NCBI GenBank assembly: GCA_001791425.1
Contig: MGEP01000062.1
Span: 302 to 12,040, forward strand
Origin: Candidatus Uhrbacteria bacterium RIFCSPLOWO2_02_FULL_48_12
Lineage (GTDB): Bacteria > Patescibacteriota > Patescibacteriia > GWA2-46-9
Direction: 5' to 3'
Length of the DNA: 11,739 nucleotides
Part shown: positions 5,894-11,739 of the stretch, one piece after another
Layout of the letters: each line of letters opens with the position of its first letter
Numbering within the stretch: position 1 is the first letter of the stretch
Program-made: the position numbers and the translations under genes
Notes under the pieces: generated by a model
Told to the model about the DNA's origin: nothing
The model's input: only the letters and a program-made list of their open reading frames with translations
Database searches by the model: none

Positions 5894-6619
5894 TTAGTTT
5901 GGCTTGAGATGCTTGTTGATGAAGGACTTAACGGCTTTTAATTGCCGCCTACTGATGAATGGTACGCCCGGTCCACGCTCGATTCCACTGGTGCGTTCAA
6001 CAATGACCTCATAGACCAAGACAAACACCCAGCCGAACGCAACGAAAGAAATTGACTCTACAAAGGTGATCGTGGAGCCGAAAACGTAATACCAAGCGAT
6101 AGTGACGATTGAGACAAGAACTGCGTGTCGAGCTTGATATCTCTGAATAATCCACAGCTCCCAAATATCTGGACTCTCCGGATACTCTCTTGATGTTCGT
6201 CGCGCCCAGTAAGCGCCAAGCATCAGGATGAGTATGATGCCGATCATGAAAGATATGCGTCCCCTGACGGCACCCAACGCGGCGCCGTACCCACAGAAAG
6301 CAATCACGACCTCCACAAAGAATCGTCGGTACCCTGTATATGGATTCTTTAGGGTGAGCAGTCGCCCGTGGATCCAATCCCATGTGAGGAAATAGAAAAC
6401 TCCGAGGACAAGAATGGTGTTGCCGGCTCGATTGAGTACCGACAACTCTTCCGACAGAATGATTCGCTCGTAAGTTCCCGCGAGTACGAGTCCGAACACG
6501 ACGGCGTACAGAAAATCCACGAAAGCGAGCAGCGATGCTCGCACCTGTTCTCTTAACTCATCTGCCGTTAATTCCTCCTCTCGGGTTGAAACGACAGTCA
6601 AATTCCTTCTTTCATTCAA
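5894..6619 (-). CDS. Uncharacterised polytopic membrane protein (about six helices)
   Basis: A 241-residue protein with hydrophobic segments at about 29-48, 67-84, 99-118, 121-138, 164-182 and 187-206, between a charged N-terminus (TREEELTADELREQVRAS) and a basic C-terminal tail (SRRQLKAVKSFINKHLKPN). Conserved-looking motifs are RASLLAFVDFLYAVVFG in helix 1 and TWDWIHGRLLTLKNPY after helix 2. The R-x5-F-x-D pattern in helix 1 faintly recalls the RxxxFSD motif of TMEM175-type channels, but this is weak and I make no functional call. The annotated start is TTG (6617-6619); no ATG exists in frame nearby, so the exact start is uncertain. A good promoter lies just upstream. It overlaps the SD of the 39-residue gene and is part of the cassette bounded by nfo 5' ends. 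Confidence 0.85.
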   Translation of the reverse strand: MNERRNLTVVSTREEELTADELREQVRASLLAFVDFLYAVVFGLVLAGTYERIILSEELSVLNRAGNTILVLGVFYFLTWDWIHGRLLTLKNPYTGYRRFFVEVVIAFCGYGAALGAVRGRISFMIGIILILMLGAYWARRTSREYPESPDIWELWIIQRYQARHAVLVSIVTIAWYYVFGSTITFVESISFVAFGWVFVLVYEVIVERTSGIERGPGVPFISRRQLKAVKSFINKHLKPN

Positions 6620-6639
6620 GTGTGTGTTAAGTAAAATTG

Positions 6640-6668
6640 ATGGTAGGTGTTTGTGGCCTGAAAGTCAA
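6640..6668 (-). promoter_or_regulatory. Promoter of the membrane protein cassette
   Basis: On the minus strand TTGACT (6663-6668), a 17-nt spacer and TACCAT (6640-6645) form a sigma70-like promoter. Its predicted start site is about 14 nt upstream of the TTG start at 6619. Confidence 0.55.
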
Positions 6669-6748
6669 GATCCTTATATGTGACAGATCCGTATATTTGA
6701 CTGTCATTTACGAATAGAAATCGGAGTGGCAAAACAGATAGCCAGATA

Positions 6749-6757
6749 TGCTATACT
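6749..6757 (+). promoter_or_regulatory. Extended -10 promoter of nfo, leaderless
   Basis: TGC-TATACT (6749-6757) is an extended -10 element ending eight bases before ATG 6766, so transcription should begin at or next to the start codon. No -35 box is evident, which extended -10 promoters tolerate. An in-frame ATG at 6748 overlaps this promoter and is therefore unlikely to be used. Confidence 0.6.
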
Positions 6758-6765
6758 ACCAGCGT

Positions 6766-7623
6766 ATGCTCTTCGGTGCTCACGTTTCCATTGCTGGCGG
6801 CATAGAGCTTTCACCCAAACGGGCGGCTGGTTGCGGCTCTGAAGTTTTCCAGACCTTCACGCGCTCGCCGCAAGGCGGGCCAGCACCCAACCTCACCCCC
6901 GACGTTATTGAAAAATTTAAAAATGAGATGAAGCGGTGGAAACTGGCGCACCATTACATTCACACTCCTTATTACATCAATTTCGCCTCCGGCAATAACC
7001 GCATCCGCTACGGCTCAATCAATGTGGTACGCGAGGAGCTTGAACGCGGCACGCTTTTGGGTTCAACTTATGTGATGACGCATCTGGGATCAGCCAAAGA
7101 TATGGGTATCAAAAAAGCTATGGCCATAACTGTTGATGGTCTGGTAAAAATTTTGAATGACTACCGCGGCACAACTGAACTCTTGATTGAAATTTCCGCG
7201 GGATCCGGCGAAATCATCGGCGATACATTTGAGGAAATTGCCGCCATTATTGAACCGACCGAAAAAAAACTTAAGCGTAAGAATGTTTTAAATGTCTGTT
7301 TTGACACTCAGCACGCCTTTGCCTCGGGCTATGATTTGCGCGCACCAAAGAATGTTAAAGAAACGTTAAAAAAATTTGACACTACCATTGGCCTTGAGCG
7401 CCTCAAAATGTCACACTGCAATGACTCTAAGGTCGCCCTCGGCTCACACGTTGACCGCCACGAAAATATCGGCCAGGGGTATCTGGGACTCAACGCCTTC
7501 AAGGCCATCATTGCCGAGCCAAAATTCAAAACCGTCAATCTCATCTTAGAAACCCCGCGCGATGAAAAAGGTACGGAGATTAGAAGTGAGATAAAAATGT
7601 TAAAAAGCTTACGTAATCAATAG
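6766..7623 (+). CDS. nfo: Endonuclease IV (AP endonuclease, family 2)
   Basis: This is the base-excision repair enzyme that cuts 5' of abasic sites using three metal ions in a TIM barrel. The 285-residue product shows the metal-binding blocks: IHTPYYINFAS and VMTHLGSAKD (His ligands), LLIEISAGSGE (Glu), VCFDTQHAFASGYD (Asp, His), KMSHCNDSKVALGSHVDRHE (His, Asp, His) followed by NIGQGYLG, and LILETPRDEKG (Glu). Length is typical. ATG 6766 is chosen over 6748 because the barrel begins at MLFGAHVSIAGG, the diverged copy at 5614 begins at the same codon, and a -10 box covers 6752-6757. No Shine-Dalgarno. It is separated from its ancestral upstream region by the membrane-protein cassette. Confidence 0.96.
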   Translation: MLFGAHVSIAGGIELSPKRAAGCGSEVFQTFTRSPQGGPAPNLTPDVIEKFKNEMKRWKLAHHYIHTPYYINFASGNNRIRYGSINVVREELERGTLLGSTYVMTHLGSAKDMGIKKAMAITVDGLVKILNDYRGTTELLIEISAGSGEIIGDTFEEIAAIIEPTEKKLKRKNVLNVCFDTQHAFASGYDLRAPKNVKETLKKFDTTIGLERLKMSHCNDSKVALGSHVDRHENIGQGYLGLNAFKAIIAEPKFKTVNLILETPRDEKGTEIRSEIKMLKSLRNQ

Positions 7624-7639
7624 CAAAAGAAATACTGTT

Positions 7640-7652
7640 GGCAAAATTTGCC
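7640..7652. other. Short palindrome between convergent nfo and toxin genes
   Basis: GGCAAAATTTGCC is a perfect 13-base palindrome located between the two stop codons. It may act as a weak bidirectional terminator, though it lacks a clear T tract and the possible loop is tight. Confidence 0.3.
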
Positions 7653-7654
7653 TC

Positions 7655-7903
7655 TTAGTAGTTGCTATAAGTTGTGTCTGACCGGCGCTCAATAGCAAGA
7701 ATCATAATAACGTCGTCTTTTGTTTTTCGAAATATCACCCGTAAATCACCCTTGCGTACTCTATAAATATCGTCGGTTCCTTTTAATTTTGCTAAATCAA
7801 GACCATTGAGCGTCCCAGATTTGATAAGTAGCAATAAACTCTTTAAGCGCCCCCGCTCCTTCTCTGATAGTTTACGGAGCGCTTTCTCAATTTTATCAGG
7901 CAT
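7655..7903 (-). CDS. RelE/ParE-family toxin
   Basis: An 82-residue protein with the RelE/ParE fold pattern: helical N-terminus (KIEKALRKLSEKERGRLKSL), then the strand-rich core LAKLKGTDDIYRVRKGDLRV, IFRKTKDDVIMILAIERRSD, ending TTYSNY. The IYRVRKGDLRVIF and ILAIERRS segments are typical of this superfamily, whose members are usually ribosome-dependent mRNA endonucleases (RelE) or gyrase poisons (ParE). The sequence alone does not say which. It starts six bases after the stop of the antitoxin gene, which supports a toxin-antitoxin operon. It is convergent with nfo, with only 31 nt between stops. Confidence 0.88.
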   Translation of the reverse strand: MPDKIEKALRKLSEKERGRLKSLLLLIKSGTLNGLDLAKLKGTDDIYRVRKGDLRVIFRKTKDDVIMILAIERRSDTTYSNY

Positions 7904-7909
7904 ACCCCG

Positions 7910-8122
7910 CTACAATCGCGCGAGAAGTTCGTTGATATCAACGCCACCGCGTTGAATCTTTGTGAAATCAATAATCGCCTCCCATAGGTCGTCCTCAATC
8001 GGAGAAATCTTAAACAGCGGCTTAGAGCGTTTGATTATTACAAAGCTTTCACCCTGCTGTACGCGCATAGCGTATGTGGCCACATTTTCTCTAAGATCCC
8101 TTAAATTTACTATATTTTTCAT
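7910..8122 (-). CDS. Phd/YefM-family antitoxin
   Basis: A 70-residue protein beginning MKNIVNLRDLRENVATYAMR and continuing VQQGESFVIIKRSKPLFKIS, the standard N-terminal dimerisation and DNA-binding layout of Phd/YefM antitoxins. The C-terminal part (TKIQRGGVDINELLARL) would wrap the toxin. It is first in the operon, as expected, so it likely autoregulates the pair. A perfect palindrome ATAAGCTTAT lies about 20 nt upstream as a possible operator. No clear Shine-Dalgarno. Confidence 0.88.
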   Translation of the reverse strand: MKNIVNLRDLRENVATYAMRVQQGESFVIIKRSKPLFKISPIEDDLWEAIIDFTKIQRGGVDINELLARL

Positions 8123-8142
8123 ATAAATATGATTAGCTTTAG

Positions 8143-8152
8143 ATAAGCTTAT
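8143..8152. promoter_or_regulatory. Candidate operator palindrome of the toxin-antitoxin operon
   Basis: ATAAGCTTAT is a 10-base perfect palindrome 21 nt upstream of the antitoxin ATG, in the expected promoter zone. Phd/YefM antitoxins bind palindromes near their promoters; the match to this one is inferred from position only. Confidence 0.35.
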
Positions 8153-8340
8153 GATAAACTACGGTTTAGGCAATGTCAATGGCCATAAATGCTATGTCCA
8201 TAAATGCCAATGCTTAATTCAGCTTTCAGACGGCGTGGTGGCTTCTGACCTTAACGCTGGCCAACATAACATATCCCCACCCGTGGTTATCCGCCTTGGG
8301 CAAGGGGCTTACTGTGATGCGGGGTAAAGTTAATCTAAAA
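8153..8340. other. Intergenic region between the antitoxin and the pilin-like gene
   Basis: No gene is supported. The region holds a direct repeat CCATAAATGC at 8183-8192 and 8198-8207, 15 nt apart, and a GC-rich patch with short hairpins (CCACCCGTGG and CCTTGGGCAAGG, about 8277-8307) that could terminate the minus-strand pilin-like transcript. Confidence 0.4.
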
Positions 8341-8745
8341 TCAATTCTGTACTGGCACGCAAGTACCGCTGGCGCTCGGCAAGAGATCAATTAATTTACA
8401 CTCATACCCAGCCGGGCATGGAATTTTTAAAGTGCCTCCGCAAACTTGTTTTTGTGACGGAACACTATCTTTATCTGTTGACAAAGATTCATTGTTTAAA
8501 TTGGGAGCGGGCGGCCGATTTACATTTTCTAACATTTCTTCGGTTTGCCTATTGCGCTCTTCTACCATCTTCTGCAAATCTTCGGCACGCTTCAGCGCAT
8601 CACGATTAATCTCAATCGCTGATTGGCGTTCGCCCGAACTCCCGATATACAAACCGCCCACTGCCAAAATAGCAATAATCGCCGCGACAATAAGCAAGCC
8701 AATAAGCCCGTATCCTTTTTTCTGTTTAGACACGCCATGGTCCAT
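8341..8745 (-). CDS. Type IV pilin-like protein with a Cys-rich C-terminus
   Basis: A 134-residue protein. After a short basic leader, SKQKKG-YGLIGLLIVAAII resembles a prepilin cleavage site and hydrophobic helix (about 12-34), with Gly where the usual position-5 Glu stands. Residues 42-75 are charged and helical, likely coiled coil (LKRAEDLQKMVEERNRQTEE). A Pro/Asn/Ser linker leads to a four-cysteine module (C102, C110, C116, C129; CGGTLKIPCPAGYECK and GTCVP). I infer an exported, membrane-anchored surface protein with a disulfide-stabilised tail; whether it enters a pilus is unknown. The missing Glu5 argues for a minor or non-assembling pilin, or a plain anchored protein. It starts six nt after the stop of the GHKL gene, so the two are co-transcribed. 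Confidence 0.7.
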   Translation of the reverse strand: MDHGVSKQKKGYGLIGLLIVAAIIAILAVGGLYIGSSGERQSAIEINRDALKRAEDLQKMVEERNRQTEEMLENVNRPPAPNLNNESLSTDKDSVPSQKQVCGGTLKIPCPAGYECKLIDLLPSASGTCVPVQN

Positions 8746-8751
8746 ACTTCT

Positions 8752-10320
8752 TTAAATCAATTTATCCGCGCCGTATTGCCGCCCCCAATGGCACAAAAAC
8801 GTACTCATAAAATCTTGCGATGAGCGATCGGCTTCTAAAAATTCTGACAAGGTAACGGCTACCGTTATAACGATATGATATTCGGCCAACCCCTCGGCTT
8901 GCGCCTTATGCCAAGCTGGGTGATTCGTGTTGATATAAAGTATGTCCTCTATCAATCTTCCCATTGGAATAACAGAATCAGATATTTCCAGCTCTTCAAA
9001 TCTTAACTCCAGTCCAGCTTTTTTGGTTTTTATCTTAGCGCCAACGCCGCCAGCGCGGCCCTCCGGCAGTCTTTCGCTGTTTGAAGACTGAGAGGGCTCT
9101 TGAGCTCGCGCTTCTACGGCTCTCACGACTTTCCCGATCACATTAGACTCGCCCAGTTTTGACGCGCTATACTCTTTGCCCAATGCTTTCCTAAATCTAT
9201 TGCCAAGCAATGAACTCAATTCTGGAAAATCATTAACTAAATCAGCCAGAGTGGACGCTATGCTTTGGTTAAGCGGCTTAAGTAAACGAGACGGCTCAGT
9301 TATAGTTTGGCTCTTGAATGCTCCCATCTTTATTAAGATTGGACGCACGGCCTCTTGCATTGCCTTGCGATATCGGTAGAATTTTTTTAAATTCGCCGCG
9401 TCGCGCAGGAAATCCATTTTATTCGTCGTCAATAATTCCGCCAGCGCGGGAATTTCAACAATGCCAATCACATCTTCTGACGATTTAGGGCTAATACCCA
9501 GCCATTCCCAGCCGCTCTTTATGACCTTACCAAAGGTAGAAATGGCTAAGCCGCCAGGCAGTCCATAAAAATTATTCTCATCCGCACTGCCGCTCACCAC
9601 TCTCTGTAACCACGATGGCGTCTCAATAGTTTTAGCGAGAAACCCGATACCCAATAGCTTGCGGCTCTGGCCAAGATATATTTTCAGATATTCTGGATTG
9701 GCCGGAGTTTCGTTTAAAACCAGCGGACGTTCATTGATTATGAAGGTTACGCCTTTTTTGTAAAACGAGCATAGGAGCTCTCTCATGAATTTTTCACACA
9801 ACAAAGGATAAAAGTGTTTTTGAATTGTTTGCGCAACAAATTCCTCCGATAACAAGAATGGCTGATTACTGCCAAAGAATATCGTCACCGCTGTTCCGCG
9901 CGGTGTAGCCACAGTGCCGCCGAAGGACACAAACTTCCATGGCGCGCGATAAGAGCTGGCCAGATGCCATTCGGTTGCGGCCTTAGTGCCGTGACCGCCC
10001 TTGCTTTCCGTAATAACTTTAGAAGACACCAATAATGATAGCTTGGCGCCAATACCGGCAAAGCCAATACCTGTGCCGCGCACTTTTACTGACGCGGCGA
10101 TATTATGATATTCCCGCAGCTGCGCTCGGCGCATGCCGCGGCCGTTATCTATGCAGCAAAGCGTCTGGGCGTCTGGATTAACTCTAAACTCAATTCGCGA
10201 AGCGCCGGAATCTAAACTATTGGCCACGAGCTCGGTGATAATAACTTCTTCCAGAGGCATGGCGTACGAGTCGCGAATGTCCTCAAGCAGATGCTGTAAA
10301 TTGACGCGCGTCTCATTCAT
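8752..10320 (-). CDS. GHKL-fold ATP-binding protein (HSP90/MutL-type HATPase domain)
   Basis: A 522-residue protein. The N-terminal part carries the GHKL nucleotide site: N box EEVIITELVANSLDSGASRI (E30, N34, D37), G1 box CIDNGRGM (about 56-63) and the lid GTGIGFAGIGAKLSL (82-96), then RGTAVTIFFG. It lacks a histidine-kinase DHp domain, so it belongs with HSP90-, MutL- or MORC-like ATPases rather than sensor kinases. The rest (about 200-522) has no domain I recognise. It includes a Ser/Glu-rich linker and an acidic, Trp-containing C-terminal region with TNHPAWHKAQAEGLAEYHIV. The start could also be ATG 10326 or TTG 10347; 10320 fits a possible promoter seven bases upstream. Substrate or partner unknown; it heads an operon with the pilin-like gene. 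Confidence 0.85.
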   Translation of the reverse strand: MNETRVNLQHLLEDIRDSYAMPLEEVIITELVANSLDSGASRIEFRVNPDAQTLCCIDNGRGMRRAQLREYHNIAASVKVRGTGIGFAGIGAKLSLLVSSKVITESKGGHGTKAATEWHLASSYRAPWKFVSFGGTVATPRGTAVTIFFGSNQPFLLSEEFVAQTIQKHFYPLLCEKFMRELLCSFYKKGVTFIINERPLVLNETPANPEYLKIYLGQSRKLLGIGFLAKTIETPSWLQRVVSGSADENNFYGLPGGLAISTFGKVIKSGWEWLGISPKSSEDVIGIVEIPALAELLTTNKMDFLRDAANLKKFYRYRKAMQEAVRPILIKMGAFKSQTITEPSRLLKPLNQSIASTLADLVNDFPELSSLLGNRFRKALGKEYSASKLGESNVIGKVVRAVEARAQEPSQSSNSERLPEGRAGGVGAKIKTKKAGLELRFEELEISDSVIPMGRLIEDILYINTNHPAWHKAQAEGLAEYHIVITVAVTLSEFLEADRSSQDFMSTFLCHWGRQYGADKLI

Positions 10321-10327
10321 GCCCATA

Positions 10328-10356
10328 GTGTTAGCACAAAAATACAAATTCTACAA
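10328..10356 (-). promoter_or_regulatory. Possible promoter of the GHKL-pilin operon
   Basis: On the minus strand TTGTAG (10351-10356), a 17-nt spacer and TGC-TAACAC (-10 at 10328-10333) end seven bases before ATG 10320, again suggesting a leaderless start. Both boxes are weak matches. Confidence 0.35.
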
Positions 10357-10418
10357 CTTTCAATAAATTTCAACTTTTTTTCATGACCGCCCCCGAGCTG
10401 GATTTTTTTCGCAGTTTG

Positions 10419-10427
10419 TGATAAAAT
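10419..10427 (+). promoter_or_regulatory. Extended -10 promoter of the secreted Ig/SpoIID gene
   Basis: TGA-TAAAAT (10419-10427) matches an extended -10 element. Transcription from about 10434 would give a leader of about 62 nt that contains the hairpin at 10449-10481. Confidence 0.45.
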
Positions 10428-10448
10428 GATAATATACACAATTTTTAA

Positions 10449-10481
10449 GAGCCCCGCGCGCCAGTTAGGTAAACGGGGCTC
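10449..10481 (+). promoter_or_regulatory. Leader hairpin upstream of the secreted protein gene
   Basis: GAGCCCCG (10449-10456) and CGGGGCTC (10474-10481) are perfect 8-base arms with a 17-nt loop, ending 14 nt before the first ATG. No T tract follows, so it is not a simple terminator. It could be a regulatory or mRNA-stabilising leader. No known riboswitch class was recognised. Confidence 0.5.
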
Positions 10482-10495
10482 AACCATCTAGCCAC

Positions 10496-11739
10496 ATGAT
10501 GCCAACCGTAAAAAAATTCTTCTTGTTAATATTCATCGTCGGCGCACTGATAATTGCCTTGCCGTCTCTAGCCGCCACCGTGAAAAAACCAACGCCAAAA
10601 ATTCCTGCTTACGCCGCTAAGCAGCTAATTGCCTCGCCACCAGTTAATCAGCTTGACCAAAAAGAAGTCTATAGCTACACCATTGGTTTTAAAAACACGG
10701 GCACGGCCGTTTGGCTCTCTGACGATAATAAAAAACCAATCACCATTAAAACAACTGAACGCGTAAGATGGGAGCACTGGTTTGCCAGCGCCTCTTGGCT
10801 TGATAAAACAGCGGCCACTGCTCTTGCCACCGAAACAGTTAAACCGGGTGAGGTTGGATTTTTTACGCTAATTCTTGAGGCGCCGCTCAAAGCAAACTCC
10901 TTCACTAATCGTTTTGCTCTATTTGCCGGCAACAATAAAATAGCAGGCACGGATTTTACTCTGCCAATCACGGTCACTAAAAAAATCGCCGCCAAAGCAA
11001 AACAAAAAATCGCCCCGACAATCGCTAGGGCGGCGGTTACAGATTTAAAAACAAATCCTTATCTCAAAGCCACTCGCCTTATCCAATCTGATCAATCATT
11101 AAGTCTCACGCTCGGCGAATCAAAGGCATTTACGATCGGCTTTAAAAATAGCGGCGAGCGAAACTGGCGCGATGACGCGCCGAGCCGCGTGGTGCTGGCG
11201 CTGGACCCAGCATCAATTAGCGAAATCACGCTTAATGACGAAAAATGGTTAAGCAATACTGAAGCCGCGACCCTGCAGGATAAACTCGCCAAACCCGGCG
11301 AGATCGGCTATTTTACTTTTACTGTTAAACCATTGGGGGCGGGCAGTTTCCAGCCGCAGTTCCGGCTGGTGATGAACGGCGACACGCTGATTCAAGGAAG
11401 CGAATTTCGCCTGCCCATGGCCGTAATTTCTCCTCCCCCGCCGCCAACACTGGCCTCTAATCAAACTCCCTCCAATACTCCCGCTACCGCTCCCAACATT
11501 GTCTGTGCCGCTTCTTTAGATACAGGAACAGTTGAAGGACAACCGCCCACTCAAGAGGGACAAACTCAACAGCAGCTGCCGACCGAAACCGGCTTGTGTC
11601 AGCCGCCGCACAGCGAACCAACCGTACGCGTGGGAATCGCCAGCGTGCAGGGCCAAATAGGCCTCACCGCCGCAGAACCATTTCAAATCATGGATAACGC
11701 CGGCGCGGTACTAATGAACGTGGAGTCCAATATCCCGGT
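10496..11739 (+). CDS. Secreted protein with two NBR1-like Ig repeats and a SpoIID-like segment (partial)
   Basis: An open frame of 414 codons runs off the right edge with no stop. It starts with a Sec signal peptide (KKFFLLIFIVGALIIALPSL, cleavage after about residue 26). Two Ig-like repeats follow, about 55-161 and 198-312. Both have the order YTIGFKNTG / FTIGFKNSG, a Trp, then KPGEVGFFTL / KPGEIGYFTF, which resembles NBR1-type Ig domains. A Pro-rich linker with ISPPPPPTLAS and two Cys (337, 368) leads to SEPTVRVGIASVQGQIGL and AEPFQIMDNAGAVL, which looks like the start of a SpoIID/LytB domain. Such proteins act on peptidoglycan outside the membrane; the catalytic part lies beyond the window. 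The start is ATG 10496 or 10499. It is divergent from the GHKL operon. Confidence 0.8.
   Translation, partial: MMPTVKKFFLLIFIVGALIIALPSLAATVKKPTPKIPAYAAKQLIASPPVNQLDQKEVYSYTIGFKNTGTAVWLSDDNKKPITIKTTERVRWEHWFASASWLDKTAATALATETVKPGEVGFFTLILEAPLKANSFTNRFALFAGNNKIAGTDFTLPITVTKKIAAKAKQKIAPTIARAAVTDLKTNPYLKATRLIQSDQSLSLTLGESKAFTIGFKNSGERNWRDDAPSRVVLALDPASISEITLNDEKWLSNTEAATLQDKLAKPGEIGYFTFTVKPLGAGSFQPQFRLVMNGDTLIQGSEFRLPMAVISPPPPPTLASNQTPSNTPATAPNIVCAASLDTGTVEGQPPTQEGQTQQQLPTETGLCQPPHSEPTVRVGIASVQGQIGLTAAEPFQIMDNAGAVLMNVESNIP

Noticed and set aside
6748..6765. Upstream ATG as the nfo start
   Set aside because: It overlaps a good extended -10 promoter, and both nfo copies align from ATG 6766 / 5614.

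Overview
The window looks like a chromosomal piece of a Candidate Phyla Radiation (Patescibacteria) bacterium, probably Parcubacteria-like. This is an inference from gene content and style, not a phylogenetic result. The signs are compact housekeeping genes, start codons with no ribosome binding site, AT-rich intergenic arrays of short repeats arranged as palindromes, a pilin-like protein with a Cys-rich tail, and a secreted protein with NBR1-like Ig repeats followed by a SpoIID-like segment.

Layout. Positions 1-1109 (minus strand) hold yebC followed by an overlapping ruvC that runs off the left edge. A divergent intergenic region with a roughly 94-bp palindromic TACGAAA array separates them from tig (trigger factor, 1326-2618, plus strand). 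Positions 2750-5400 are accessory: one uncharacterised minus-strand gene (originally 301 codons) is split by a complete 1,440-bp ISL3-type insertion sequence (3057-4496) with 21-bp perfect terminal inverted repeats and an exact 8-bp target duplication. The transposase is in two frames (ISAon1-like arrangement). A second palindromic array lies at 5486-5603.

A second accessory cassette occupies about 5690-6750. It encodes a six-helix membrane protein and a 39-residue single-helix membrane protein on the minus strand, with their own promoter, strong SD and hairpin terminator. The cassette sits between a truncated 5' fragment of nfo (5614-5694) and the intact nfo gene (6766-7623, endonuclease IV), so it separates two allelic copies of the nfo 5' end.

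Beyond nfo there is a convergent Phd/YefM-RelE/ParE type toxin-antitoxin pair (7655-8122), then a minus-strand pair encoding a GHKL-fold ATPase (8752-10320) and, 6 nt downstream, a pilin-like protein (8341-8745). Divergent from these, a secreted Ig-repeat/SpoIID-like protein begins at 10496 behind a hairpin leader and runs off the right edge.

The genes fall into groups. ruvC/yebC, tig and nfo are recombination, translation, folding and DNA-repair housekeeping genes. The two cassettes between tig and nfo look acquired, since they carry strong Shine-Dalgarno sites that the housekeeping genes lack. The right third is mostly envelope and surface related. The most interesting items are the cassette bounded by nfo 5' ends, the small membrane protein partner, the IS-interrupted gene that can be rebuilt to the base, the two palindromic repeat arrays, and the evidence for leaderless starts at yebC and nfo.
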